Shown here: positions 34,301-47,488 of the stretch, one piece after another
Layout of the letters: every line of letters begins with the position of its first letter
Position numbering within the stretch: position 1 is the first letter of the stretch
Source of the DNA: Primulina eburnea
Taxonomy: Eukaryota; Streptophyta; Magnoliopsida; Lamiales; Gesneriaceae
DNA: 64,000 nt
Reading direction: 5' to 3'
Assembly: GCF_022965805.1 (NCBI RefSeq)
Contig: NC_133104.1
Span: 36,748,682-36,812,681, forward strand
Notes under the pieces: model-generated
Seen by the model: only the letters and a program-made list of their open reading frames with translations
Told to the model about the DNA's origin: nothing
The model's database searches: none
Program-made: the position numbers and the translations under genes

Positions 34301-37300
34301 GGTCCATCTAATTAAAAGACTAGAAGATAAATAAAATATCAATTTCATATCCTGAAATCCTCTCTCCGCAAAGCCAAATAAAAGGGACGAGTTAAAATGG
34401 AACGTTCCGAAAATTTGGAGGTCCACGTACACCACAATGCGTGCAAGTTATCGAATTTCTTATGTATTTTAATTAAATTGTTTTAATTGTCTGAATTGAT
34501 TATGGTAGGCGTGTTTACATGTTTAAAATTTAGTTTTCTACCAGAATGCATAAAACTGTGATTTTAAAGGTTATTCGAAACGCGATCGAGGAACGGAAAC
34601 CGAGGACCATAAGAGAAAAAATATTTTTATTAAATAATTATTTTTAATTGTATAATATTTGGTATATTTTAAGGAGTATTTCAAAATTAAGATATTTTGA
34701 GATGTTTTCATTCGTCGAGTCGTATTTTAAACCAGTTTTCGATTTTCGATTTTCGATGAAAATGATGATCTTTTGAGAACTCGGCTAATATTTTCACAAA
34801 CGTTCATTAACAAAATATTTTAAATTATTATCTAATGGGCCAATTATACCAGGTTAATGAGTCTAAGCTTGCACCATGTATTTTTATATCAAAATTAAGC
34901 TAATAAACCCTACCCATAAACCCCAAACTCACGCCCCCACCCTAGGAAAAGCACAAGGACTCTTCCACCAGCACAAAGTCACACAGAATTTCAGCAAGGA
35001 TTCTTCCCCTGCCTCTCCGCCAACGTCCCTCGCATCGCCAATCAGTTTTTCGTGCGTGAAATACACAAAGGCACGCCTTAATCTCTTTTTTCTCATCTAT
35101 CACACAATATTATATGTTTGATACATGATTGCATGAAAAACATGATACACTTTATATATTTTTGTTTTCGTGGATATACATGCACAAAACTAGTGTTTAC
35201 ATCTTTTAAAACTCTTGTCTATGATGCATGAAGGGGCTGCCATGGTAGGGCTATGGGAAGGGACGTTTTTCAACATGTTTAAGGACCCTTATGTGCATGT
35301 GTAAAGGCTGGACAAAGAGGGTGACAAAGATGGACGAAAATTGGGGCTAAGGAAGGTTAGGGTTTTCGAATTGGTTTCCTAGAAGGACATGGCTCTTAGC
35401 TGCTGTTAGGGCACGTCCAGGGTCCTAAGGGGGCTGGGTCAGGGTCCTAGATGGCTTGGAGGAAGGCTGGTGCAAGGCCTAGGGATGTAGGGGAAGATAG
35501 ACGCGCGTAAGGCTTAGGAAGGGTTCATAGGGCCGTCCTCGGGCAAAGGCTGTAGAGGCTGTTTCAGTAGCTTGTCTAGGGTTTGGTAATGGTCCTAGGA
35601 GGGTCAACTAAGGTCTGGACATAGTGGTTAAGGGCTGGAGCCGAGGCAAGCTAGAGTTCGAACCAACTAGAGCTAGGGTTCTTTTGTGCAGAAAATTTCA
35701 AAGGTTCCTAGACTGTTCTATGGGTTTTAGTTGGCTTGATTTGGGATGAAAAAGGGTTAGTTAGATGTTAATACATCATGGTTCAAGTTTGGCAAGGTTT
35801 GGTTAAGTTTCGAGTCCATTCGGGTTAAAACCGGGAGGTACGTCTAAGTTTTAAAAACGAATTGGGAAATTAGTCGAGGGGCTTAAGTTTACGTCTAAGA
35901 AATATATATGGGTGTATTTTAAGGTGTCATGTTAAGTTTGGAATGATTTGGGTCGTTGTTTAAAGGTCTAAGGATAAATTGGGAAAGTTAGGGTTTCAGG
36001 GGCAAAACAGTCATTTTACACCTGAAAAATATTAGATGTTCTGGCTGTGCCCTGAATGATGTAATAAATGTTAAAATGTTTATTTCAAATGTTTATGGAA
36101 TTTTATGATAAAACGTTAATGCTAAAAGACATGTTGCATGCTTGATTTAAAAAAATGATTTATATATATATGAATTTTTATAAGTGATGGAAATATGAAA
36201 AGTTGAAGGAGGTGAATTGATTGTGACTAATACGATGATACGACCATATTTTTTTTTATCAGAAACTCATAATTTATTAAGGTAATAATAATTGATATTA
36301 CAAAGTTAGTGGATGAGCAATCCACAGTCCATCCACTGATTAGCTAACTAGAAGAAGTTCATAAGTAGATAAAACACCAATCTCTAACTAGGTCGGATAA
36401 AAGTAAATGCTGAAACACTGGCACACTAGTCGTCCATTTTGCCACTGTGAATCTTATCTTGTCCCATAATTCCTCCGACGAGTCTTCTTTGTAACTGAGA
36501 ATTCTGTTATTGCGCTCTATCCATATCGACCAAAAGGTGCAATGTACAATGATGTACTAAAAATTTCTTCTTCCCCTTTCATTGAGAAATCCGTTCTCCA
36601 CAACAAACATATCTCTTGAAGATGCTGGAAAAATCCACTCGAATCCCAGGTGTTGCATAACCTTGATCCAAATTCGTCTTGTGAAAGAACAATGTAACAG
36701 CAGCTGGTCTTGATTTTCCTCACTTAGCTTGCACAAGCTGCACCACTGTGGGCGTAGAACGGTACTCGGCTGTCTTTTCTGTAAACTGTCACAAGTTTGC
36801 AATCTGCCCAAAGCAACTATCCAAGAAAAAACCTTTACCTTTTATGGGATAGATACTTTCCAGATGTTTGTGAAATAAGGGAAAGATAGATTATCTGAAC
36901 TTGGGAAAAAAGAATAGTAAAGAGAACTGACAGAGAAAACACCTGATTGCTCCCCTAGCCAAACCCTGACATCTACAGAACCCACACTCAAAGAAGCTGA
37001 CTCTAAAATACCTAGAAGGGAAATGTATTCACCCAACTCAACATCATTCAACCCTCTCCTGAACCTCACATCCCACTGGAAGGACGTAATTCCCTTACTA
37101 TTTGAAATCGAGTAAAATTGATCAATTGGTTTATTTGAAGATGATGAGAGAAAAAAAAAAGTGAGGAAAACGATCTTTGAAAGACAACCCTCCCACCCAC
37201 ATATCCTCCCAAAACCGCAGTAAATTCGCTCCCTTTAGCACCGTGCCAATCAAGTGTTGACAAGAAGAATGGGACCGAGAAATAAACTTCCAAGGGCTTC

Positions 37301-40300
37301 TGAAAGTCGAATTCCTTGCCTCCCTTAAATCCCAACCATTGTCTTCAAAACCATAAATGCTTCCTACAACTCTTTTCCACATAGAATCTTTTTCTACCGC
37401 ACATCTCCACCACCGCTTCCCTAGCAGAAATTTATTCCTCATTCGAACACTCCTCAATCCTTTGGTTTGCACACTTGACTCCAAATAACCACATGGCAAT
37501 GAGTCTCCTCGTCCGCACAGTCCCACAGAAAATTCCTCATTAAAGTTTCCATTTGCTTTGCTACGCGTTGTGGGACCATGAAAAGTGACATGTAGTAAGT
37601 AGGTAGTGCACTGCGCTCAACACCGACTTAATCAATGTTAGTCGACCGCCTCTAGATAAGAATGCATTTTTCCAACTTGCCAATTTAGTTGTGACATCTT
37701 AGAACCACGGGGGCCCATAATTCAGATTTCATGGGGTCTCCTCCCAAAGGTGCATCTAGGTATTTAATCGGCCGCTGTTCTTTCTTACAACCCACCACTT
37801 CCGCTAGACCGTCTACCTCTTCCTCAGATCGATTCAGTCCCAATAATGAACTTTTTTCGAGGTTTATTTTAAGTCCTGATTTTGAGCAAAAAAGTTTTAT
37901 TAGTTCGACAACAGTCAACAAATGACTCTCATTTTGGACGAGGAATAGAGTGTCGTCCGCAAATTGTATGTGAGAAATTTCTACCTTGTCTTTCCCGACC
38001 TCAAGTCCTCTCACCACATTTGACAATTTAGCCCGTATCCATCAATCTTCCCAAACCATCGATCACTAAGTTAAACAGAAAAAGGGATAATGGGTCTCCT
38101 TGTCTGTGACCCCTTCCCCCCTTGAACTTCCCCATTGGTCTACCGTTGATAAAAATTGAGTACGAGACAATAGAAACGCAACCCCTGATGCACTTCCTCC
38201 ACTTAATCCCAAAGCCCTTCTTTAGAAGCACAAAGTCTAGAAATCGCCAGTCCACGTTGTCGTATGCCTTTTGCAAATCGACTTTCAGTATCCATCCTTT
38301 TTTCTTTTTCCTTTTGTACTCCTCCACAACTTCGTTTGCTATGAGACAACAGTCTGTAATCTGTCTACCTCGAATGAAAGCGCACAGATTTTCAGCCACT
38401 GTTTTGCTCATAACTTTCTTCAACCGATTAGTCAAGACCTTTGCCAAAATTTTGTACAAACTTGTGATTAGACTGATAGGTCTGAAATCTTTAATCTTTG
38501 TTGCATCTTTTTCCTTTGCGATCAAGCAAATGTACGTTTTGTTTTTCCATTGACGATACCGTCATCGTAGAATTCAGCAAACACTTTGAGTAGATCTTTA
38601 ATCGTATCCCAACTCTTTTGGTAAAATGCTAAAGTAAATCCATCCGGCCCCGGAGCTTTCGCACCATCACATTCAAGCACCGCTCCTCTGATATCCTCCT
38701 CCGAGAAAGGCCGTTACAACTGCTCGGCCTCCATCAAAGTAATTGGCCTCCATTCCACCCCGTCTAGACCCGATCCATCCCCTTCTGATTTTTTGTATAA
38801 CTGATTATAGTACCCAATGATTTCATTCTCAATCTTTAAGTCATCTGAAAGCAGTGACCATCCTCCAACTCTATCTTGTCTATCGTCGCTCTGTTTCTCC
38901 AACTCTTCAAAAGAGAATGGAAGAATTTGGAGTTTTGATCCCCATCTTTCAACCATTTTACTTTTGCCTTCTGACTCTCCATCTGTAATTTTCGAATGAT
39001 CATTATCTCCAACTCACATCTCATCTCTCTTCGCGTCTCATTTAGTTGCATTGACCACATTCCTTCCGCCTCTCGCTTGTCTAGCCAGCTCATCTTACTC
39101 CTTAATTCCGAAATTTTGTAATCTACATTTCCGAAAACCTCTTTATTCCAATGTAGAACCCTGTTTTTTGTTTCTTTGAGTTTCATCATAAACTTATAAC
39201 CTTCCCATCCTTGAGTGTTCCCACTGCCCCACCATTCTTCGAGAGACTCTTTAAAATTATTGTGCGTCAACCAGACATTTTCAAATCTGAAAGGAGATGG
39301 TCCCCATTTCAACCTTGTGATGTCAAATATTATCGGGTGATGATCAGAGGTTATTCTCGGCAGCGCTGTTTGTCTGTAATATGGGAAAAGGTCCTTCCAC
39401 GGTGTAATCGATGTAGGTGAGCATGAGCTTGATATTGATGGAGGTCTTGATGGTTGAACTAGCTGGACTGAAGGTGCCCACAACCCGAGGACCGTCGCTA
39501 GTTTTCCGCAAATAAAACTATATTTATGATTTATGATTACTCAAAGATTTAATTTTTTATGACTTATGATGCTTTTGAGAGGTTTTTGAGAGGATGTTAG
39601 AGTTAAGCTTATTTTTGAAATAATGTTAGTTTAGGTTGGTTGACGTTTACGATTTTATGTTTTGAATTACTTTCTTTAGGATTTTTAAATATTAGGTTGG
39701 TTGGTTTATTTTTAAATGGTGCAAAATATTTATATTTTAAATGTTTAGTGTTTCGACCGAATGAATTAGAAAGAAAAAAAATCTAGTATATTTTTAAAAA
39801 AACAAGTAGTGGACGTTTCATAAAACTTCTTGGTCAAACAATAGCTGACATCAATTTAAATGGTTCAGACACTTCCACTGAATAATAAGCCAATTAATGT
39901 AATACCTACCACAAAAGTGTCTCTGCAGTGAACCAATAAAATGAATTCAATGCTTGGATAACATCAAGGTTTAGACAGTGCTTATTGATCCGATGGAAAT
40001 GAACATAAAGTTCAAAAAGTCATTTAGCCAGTATGTCAAAAGTGTCACAAAAGAAGTAAAAAAATTGCATTAAACAAAATAATAACTGATCAAGAATTTT
40101 AGTATGCAGAGAAATGTTACAAGTTCTACAACTTACGCTATATCACCAGCAGTCGAAGGGGAGCCATATTCATCAAAAAGCCGCATAAGATCCCCAAATT
40201 GCCCATGTAAATCACCAAATATCTTAATAGGAGCCTTCAGCTGTAGGACAGTAGGTTCACCAGCAAATATTTTCTCAGCGCTATCACATAGATCTGCAAT

Positions 40301-43300
40301 CTCATTGCAGTCCAAGAAAAATTGTCTGCGGACAGGAGGCTTCCAACCACGAGGTTTCAGCAGATGAGCAATGACCTGGGAGACGTGCAAACAGAGTACA
40401 TAAGGCTGCTATTTAGAAAATGTGTAGGATAGACAAAAAAAATCGAAAATAAAATTGAGATGGTCAGTAGAAAAACTTTGGGTGATGATGTACATATTAT
40501 ACTGAAACAAAATCAGAATAACAAGGGACATGAAAAGTTACTCTTTGATCAGATTCCTAAGCATGAAATATTTATAAAAAGCACCCATATTGATCAGCAA
40601 CGTGTGTCATATGAGGGCATAAGGAAAAAAGAAAGCATGAGCAAGAAGCAGTGCGCTTCTAGAACTCATCAACAATGTTCATCCTGAAAACCTAAAACCT
40701 GAACAATGGGCAAAAGGAAACCTTCTTTGGCACACTGTTAATAGACATCTGGCGATCAAATAGTTTCCTTGCCGCAGTTGCATTATCAGGAGTCCCATAA
40801 CTGACTCGCCTGCCTTCATTTTCAAACTGATCTATTGAAAGTTGTCTGACCATAACACCCAAAGCACCACCAGTCTCCGCAGCTATGACAACCTGCAAAC
40901 ATAGTAATGAAAATAATATGTTCAAACACTCAATCATTATTACTTCAGATGTCAAGGTTATGAAATATATATTATACAGATACTGACAGCACGATGATGT
41001 AGCCTGACTCCAGCTGGTGATGAATTATTTGACACCACGGAGTCAGGCTTGAACATGGTAGATATCTGTTTTCCACTAGGAGTTGCCTCTGCCCCACGAT
41101 ATCTATCTGACAGCTCAACTTCTCCATTATTTTGTCGAGCTTTTGCAGCTGCTAATGTCGCACTGATAGCCTCAGCTTCTGCTGCTGCTGCCTCAACCAA
41201 GTAGTCGGTGCCTTTACTCAGTCTTCGATTGAAGATATTTATTATCAGAAATCGAAGCAAGTAACACAAAAGGTGATTATATCACAAAATATAAACAACA
41301 TTGAAAAATTTACCTGGATCCTTGAAGTGTTGCATTTTCAGTGGTCATATCTCTAAAAATGTCCACATTGACAGGGGTAACAGGACTCCCCAACGATACT
41401 TCACCATCAGCAGCAGTGTCGGGCAATGGCACCCTTGTCCCATCATCAGTAAATCCATATCTACCTTGTGCATTCTCCTGCTGCATATTGGACACAGCAG
41501 CTGCGGCAGCTGCATGAGAAGCTGCACTAGTTGTTTCAGCAGCAGCCAGATCTTCAGCAACAAGCAAGTCGCGAAGTAACACCCCTGTGGTGACAAACAT
41601 TCAGTGTCAATAAAAAAAGTGGATATAATATCCAACTCCATGATATTTTGTGTTGTCAACTGATTTGTAGCATTTATCTCAAAATCTACATCAAAGCTTT
41701 AAAGAAACAGAAAAACAGGCTTTAAAGTTGTATGCAACAGACTGCCCATGAGAAACCATGTAGAACGGGTATCAATTTAGGAGCATAAAAACACATACGG
41801 AGACTGTTCATAGACTTGAGTAGGAATGATGTTCCATAAAATGGTATTGAATAATTGCAGATTATAATCTTAATCAACTTCTCAGCGTAACACTAGGAGG
41901 AAGCTTGTAAACTGGCATCTGCCCGACTTCTTATATTTCAGTACACACTCCATGTTCAACTCTATACACACACGCAAAGGTTTTGAATGTGCATCTCTTA
42001 ATTGCTTATATAATTCAGCAAACAAAAAAAAAAGGGACAAAAAAACACCTCAAAAACATAGATCATTAACTTATGAAATTCATCATGCTTAAATTTTCTA
42101 TAGTTAAGCTGTTCTTATAGCAATGTTCCCAATCATTTACGATAAAGTACACACAAAAAAACATCGCTCGCTGATGTCATCATTAGTTCCAAGTTATCAA
42201 CCAGATCAAATCATATGTAACTTGAAAAAAGCTTCCAGATTGTTCAAAATTCAAAATATGGATGATACGAAATAGAAAACCGCATATTTAATAACTGGAA
42301 TAACCGCAATAAAATTAACGTATTCCAATCATGAAGCAGTATAATATCTTACCACCACGTAGACCACCGTAGATGAAGATCAAGTCACCAACAGCAGCAG
42401 CAGCATGCCTACAACGCCTTGTCAATTCAACTTCTGCATCACCACCAGCAGCATCAGCACTGTATCTACCAGTTCTTGGACTTGTAACAATGGACTTTGT
42501 GTCACACCAGACTCCTGCTGCTGTATCCAAAACTATATAGAGAACGAAAAAAAGGTTATATTTTTAGTAGTACAAAAAGAAGTGCTCTTTTAACGCAACT
42601 CAAATTTATGATATGTACAAGGAGATTAATATACCAGCAACACTTGAGGAGTCCTCCACCATGCGTCCGCCTCCAAGTGCCCCCCCAGATACATGAAGTC
42701 GTGCATTAACAAAAACCTGTAAAGACAATAGATTTCACATGGAAAAAGGGACAGTAATTATTGATTTATTTAATTTCACAAAATAAGAATACGAGAGTTT
42801 ATCAAATATTCATAAAGAACTTGCCGCTGCATGTTGGTATCTTGGAGATGGCGAAACACCGGGAGCAATTGCCCATTCCCATCTGCCATCTCTATGTTTT
42901 GCTAGACCATATGCACTAGCTAGTGGCTGCATAAGATCATTTTGATAAAAGCAGTTACAATACTCTCAAAGCAATCAAGAATGTTCATGACCCTAGAAGA
43001 CCAAACTCTTCAAGTTAAAAACAACTGAAACCTAGATGCAATGATAAAACCAACAGTTATTGGTGCCATAATTAAACGCGGGATATAGGAAGAGTCAAAT
43101 AGAAAAAATAACCAAAGCTTTGAATATACTCAACATTACTAACAATAACATTTAATACCACTTAATGAATCACCAAAATAAACATCTGTGGTTGATCAGC
43201 AATGTAGCATTATGTGTTGGGTTTTAAATAAATCACGCACTTGAGTAATCCATGATGACAGAGAAACTGTGGAAGTGGACAGCATCATAAGTTACACACT

Positions 43301-46296
43301 TGATGAAGATCAAGAACTAAAATACATCCCTCCCCCCCCCCCCCCCCCCCCCCACTGGTTCCCAAGGCAGTATGGAGAATTAGAAAAAGAATGGGAAAAC
43401 CACTTTTAATTATCATTTGAGTAACCAAATGTCAAAGACACTAAACAGGTATGCATAGTGTTGGGATTCCATAAAAGAACACGAATCATTTATTTTCTTT
43501 ACAAAAGAGTAATAAATCCCGTGACAAAGAGAATTCATAAAACACGGTCAAGTGGATCTCAGCAAGTCTTAAATCATGTGCAATGCATTCGCCATAGGAT
43601 TCCCACTAACCACACTATTCGCATCCCTCCCACCAGACAGTAGAAGAAGACCATCAGAGCGAGCACTTGTTGTTGCATACCTGCAAGCAGACACACATGA
43701 TAAATATCAAAATAGGGACACGGTCATGCAATTTCGGAAAACCATGAGATGTCATAAAATATACAAATTTTCTCCAGTGCAAATTTAATGAATCTGTTCG
43801 GTAAAGGCTAAATAATAAAACAAGACTACTTTTAAGAACCAAATTTCTAGTTCATAAAACTGATATGGAGAAATCCAATCATGGCAGCATAACAAAAAGA
43901 AAAATTCAAAATAAATCCAAGTCGATGCAAGAAAACATTAATTCAAGCCCATCAAACAGAATACAATCTTAGAGCACTCAGGTATTAACTCAACAGAAGC
44001 ATTTACAGGGTGAATTCTTGCCTCCTAAGTTGCCACATCCAAGATTCTTCCTACTCAAACCCACATCATTATACTTGAATGACAATTTACATTTCAGTAA
44101 CAAACAGAAACCCGGCCTTCTAATTTGGAAGCTCCAATTTACGTAATTCGTAAACATATAATACGTGAACCAAAATCTTGGGTGCCGTTTCATGTGGGGA
44201 TATTTTGGGATTTTGATGTCACACATACACAGAGAGAGACAAGAAACACCTATAGAAAATTATCGGGCCAAAAGAGAGACAAGAAACACCTATTTTCATT
44301 CAATCAACTATCAAGCAAGATCAAACTTTTCCACGGTAAGGACCAAACAAATGCGAAAGCACACAACAAGAAAGCACCGAGGAAACTTTAAAACAGCCAA
44401 GTTTAGGGAAGCAATTTTTAGGAAAAGGTTTCATGTTTTCATATATTTAATAAAACGTAAAATCATCCCAACAGTACAAATGAACCACAATGTTTGTTCA
44501 CAACCATTTATTTGCTGAGCCACTGCAAAGGAAAGTAATAAATATGAAGCCCTTATTGAGAAAAAGAAAAAAAACAAGGCAAAAAAAAGAGAAGGAAACC
44601 GAGAAGTTTCAAGGAAAGAACATAAATGGGAAACAAAATTCTTCATAAAAATGCTCAGATTAGCTATGAGTTTTAAGAAGTTACATGCATGGAGGAGGAC
44701 TTTCACCCTCTGGTTCCAGTTTCCGCCATTCATATGGCTTTGCAGCAGTGTCTAGAGCCCATACATCAGCTAAAGCTCTTTTTCCTAAAAAACACTCACG
44801 AATTATGGCCAACAAAAATAACATAATGCACCACGAAAGAACAACTGATCATGCAACAAACCGTCATTTCCACCAATTGCCATGAGATAACGTTGCCCGA
44901 CCAGAGCCATGACATGTCCGTAGCGTGGCCCTGGTCCAGGGCCCTGAACCACAACCCTAAATGAGAGGTATTCAGTTTTGTGACTATAAAAGACAACGAT
45001 AACGAACGTACAACTTTTTTAGTTTGTGCAAGGGTAAAACATTTTGCGCATATGTACATGCATTTGTAGTTATCAAGAGAATAACCTGTGCCATCTAGGC
45101 CGTATAGTCAGGTCCAGAACGTGAAGATCTTCTGAAGACAAACCTGCTGGACCAATCCCACCCTATGATAAGAAAACAATAAAGACATAAATATTCAAAT
45201 CGCAGAAATATAATTTGTCAAACTTATGAAGACAATGCCATGTGTCACCTCACCTGAATAACGACCATAGTACCCACAGCGGTGGCAACATGAGCTGCCC
45301 TAGGCGTAGGTGGTTCTCCTATTGGGGTAAGTCTGACAATAAATCAAAAAAGTTTATTACAAAACACCAAATAAAGATTCAAGTTGACATGCGATCCTAG
45401 TTATCTTACCTAGACCAATTATTTGTCAACACATCATAACAATGCACATCGGCCGTGGCCCCAGCCAACCCTGTGATCATATTGATACATGTGTGTGTCA
45501 ATAATAGGTCAAAATTACTAAAACAGCCGTTTTCACAGTTAAAATTAAAGAACCGTGAGCACCATCCTACTTCAATAATAAGATTTGCATATTTGAATAG
45601 ATCACTTAAAAGATCTTCATACCAATAATATGAACCGAATAATTTGCCCTTACTTTCTCTTTATTAAGAAACTTCAAGGATGAAACTCACATATATTTCA
45701 GCTTAATTATACTTCCATCCATTCTCTAAAGAAAGTTTATAAATGTTTAAAAAATTTCTAGATTACTACTACCCAGTACTTCACAAAAAATATACCCATA
45801 AAAAATCACAATTCAAGTAAAGAGAAGGCAAAGGATACTATAAATAATAATAAAAATCCTCAATTCATTTTGAATCTCCGAATACAACAAACATACGGAT
45901 TCCTGCACTTCCGGCAGAGGTAGGAGTTCCCGGTGCTGCAGAATTCCCTTCCAGCGCTGTCGCCCCACCAAACAGGATCAATCTCGGTCCAATATATCCA
46001 GGACTCCCCGCCTCCCCAATAGCCGAAACAGCCGTCAGGGTGTGACCACACCGTGGTCCTGGGTCATCATCCTCCTTCTCGATATTGACGTTAACTACTC
46101 TGTATTTAGGCGCAAAACGGGGACCCGTCACCCCCTCCCCTCCATTACTACCAATATCATAATTGCTACTAATACCATGTTGCTGTTGCGGCCCTGAGGA
46201 TTGAGATTCCGAAGGCGCGTCCCCATCATTAGCAGTGGAGGGCCGCTCCGACGGATATTGGTGCGGCTCGTTCCCCATGGAAGAATCCGCCTCCAT
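31354..46296 (-). CDS. BSL: BSL2/BSL3-type Kelch-repeat Ser/Thr phosphatase, 21 exons
   Basis: PPP-family phosphatase of the BSU1/BSL group. In Arabidopsis the group dephosphorylates the GSK3-like kinase BIN2 in brassinosteroid signalling and acts in stomatal asymmetric division. Exons (high to low): 46296-45897, 45470-45410, 45332-45254, 45162-45086, 44956-44862, 44784-44685, 43680-43611, 42926-42825, 42716-42635, 42532-42353, 41584-41314, 41222-40988, 40892-40722, 40375-40137, 33923-33839, 33746-33648, 33563-33364, 33274-33199, 31917-31782, 31696-31557, 31437-31354. They total 2,982 nt, in phase (993 aa). The acidic/Gln N-terminus and MEADSSM start fit BSL2/3. Kelch blades run about residues 60-420, an Ala-rich linker about 420-640, phosphatase 642-930. 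Metal/catalytic motifs are intact: GDLHG 695-699, GDYVDRG 729-735, GNHE 761-764, HGG 815-817, RAHE 892-895, SATNYCG 914-920. It ends SLAWI. Intron 8 has a GC donor, and intron 14 (6.2 kb) carries a LINE. Nothing suggests loss of function. Confidence 0.96.
34430..36248. mobile_element. Left part of an older LTR-type repeat in BSL intron 14
   Basis: Sequence such as 'attcgaaacgcgatcgaggaacggaaaccgagg' and 'gatgttttcattcgtcgagtcg', with later G-rich 'aggg' text, resembles non-coding parts of plant LTR retrotransposons I have seen. No protein domain and no firm ends. The LINE interrupts it at 36249. Boundaries are approximate. Confidence 0.4.
36249..39405 (-). mobile_element. 5'-truncated L1-type LINE in BSL intron 14
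   Basis: Same strand as the BSL gene. From the right: endonuclease C-terminus ([10 protein letters not shown], about 39330), linker, RT ([38 protein letters not shown], active site FADD in [10 protein letters not shown]), then a C-terminal zinc-knuckle-like domain ([18 protein letters not shown], zf-RVT type), ending in an A-run on the minus strand (T-run at 36249-36257). At least one stop (near 38028) and several frameshifts break the ORF. The 5' end with ORF1 and most of the endonuclease is missing, as usual for LINEs. No clear target duplication was found. Confidence 0.88.
39406..39830. mobile_element. Right part of the older LTR-type repeat
   Basis: The stretch 'cccgaggaccgtcgctagttttccgc' through 'gtttcgaccgaatgaattagaaag' and 'gtagtggacgtttca' looks like an LTR end. 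It would continue the element at 34430-36248 if the LINE were absent. Tentative. Confidence 0.35.
43332..43353. repeat. Poly-C tract of 22 in BSL intron 7
   Basis: An uninterrupted C run (G run in the BSL transcript). Exact length is uncertain in any assembly. Confidence 0.9.
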
Positions 46297-46855
46297 TTCC
46301 ACCCAAAACCCGCAAATTTCGAAACCCTAAAACAAGATCGGAGCTTGAATTCTCAGCTTACCCGCATTCTCAGCAATCATTTTCGAATATCCCTATCCCA
46401 GAAACTTACCTCCTCCCTCTCTCTCCCGCTATCCACATATATACAAAGCGGTGAAGAGATTAATACAAACAACGAACCCCAATCGTTTCTCTGTGTAAAA
46501 AATTGTGCAAGTGTATGTACGTATGTGTATGTATGGGTATGTATCTGTGTGCGCTTTCGGAGGAAAAGGTGGAGAAAAGGAAAGCAAAATTTCAGTTTTC
46601 TTCGGTTGTTTCTGTTGTATGTGTGTGTGAAAAATGTGTGCACGATTTTTACGACTCCGACCACCACCGTCCCACACGGCGGCGGTGTGACGAAATTTAA
46701 GGAATGATAAAATTGTAATTCCAATCTGTTAGAACAAGGTTGTACCGAATTGCATCTCATGTTGTACTTTTAAGGAGGATGTTCATATCTCAAGTTTAGG
46801 TAAAAGATCACGATGCCATTTAGTCGTTTTTTATGAATTCAAATATAATAAAGGG
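46297..46855 (-). promoter_or_regulatory. BSL 5' leader and promoter, possible small leader intron
   Basis: Upstream of the start codon there is a consensus donor GAG|GTAAGTTT at 46409 and an acceptor TTTTAG at 46327, which would make an 83-base leader intron. A GA-rich run (GAGAGAGAGGGAGGAG) precedes it. Several frames here are open on both strands but lack domains. The promoter is short, because the MULE begins at 46865. Confidence 0.4.
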
Positions 46856-46992
46856 TAAATTTGAGGGTTTTTTTGATTAATTAAAAAATAAAAAATTATT
46901 TCAAAAAAACTTCAAAATAAAATAAATTTCAAAAATACTTTAAAAGGTTGTCGACAACAACGGATGCTGTCTACGTTCATCATCCGTGCTTA

Positions 46993-47488
46993 GGGATGTA
47001 ATCGAGTCGAGACGAGCCGAACTCTTGAATGTTTGAACTTGGTTCGTTTATAATCGAGCCGAGCTCGAGCTTTATTTAACGAATATATACATGGCTCACG
47101 AGTTTATTCAAGCCTTTATCGAGCCTAAACAAGCTTAATAAATATGAATTATACATTTAAATTTACATTAAATTAATTAAAAAGTAAATTATATATGTAA
47201 CGAAGATATATTATTCTTATTAAAATTTTTATTATAACAAATAAATTTAATAGATTTTTCTATATATTTCATAAATAATATGCAAAATCGATAAATCAAA
47301 TATCAAAACTATTATTTTTCATCTAAAAGATTACTCATGAACTTACCAACGAACATGTTCACGAGCCGAATACTGTAAAGCTTGAGTTTGATTTGTTTAT
47401 CTTAACGAGCCTCATTAAACGAGTTCAAACGAGTTTTTATCGAATTGAGCTTCGATTAGCTCACAAACGATTTGGTTCGTTTACATCT
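46993..47488. mobile_element. hAT MITE nested in the MULE
   Basis: 8-bp duplication CGTGCTTA at 46985-46992 and 47489-47496. Ends GGGATGTAA and (reversed) AGATGTAAA. The interior has 'gagccgagctcgagc'-type motifs at one end and 'cgagttcaaacgag' at the other, and is AT-rich between. It landed in the CCGTGCTTA...ACACGG hairpin of the MULE subterminal repeat. Confidence 0.85.

Noticed and set aside
44125..44518. Plus-strand ORFs opposite BSL intron 6
   Set aside because: Inside an intron between conserved exons; contain a short duplicated word (gagacaagaaacacctat); no domain.
46297..46302. GTG at 46302 as the BSL start
   Set aside because: The ATG two codons downstream (46296) gives the family-typical start and needs no non-ATG initiation.
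46201..46760. ORFs on both strands upstream of the BSL start codon
   Set aside because: Low-complexity Val/Cys/Tyr and His/Thr text from 'tgtatgtgtg' repeats in the leader/promoter. The true start at 46296 fits the family.
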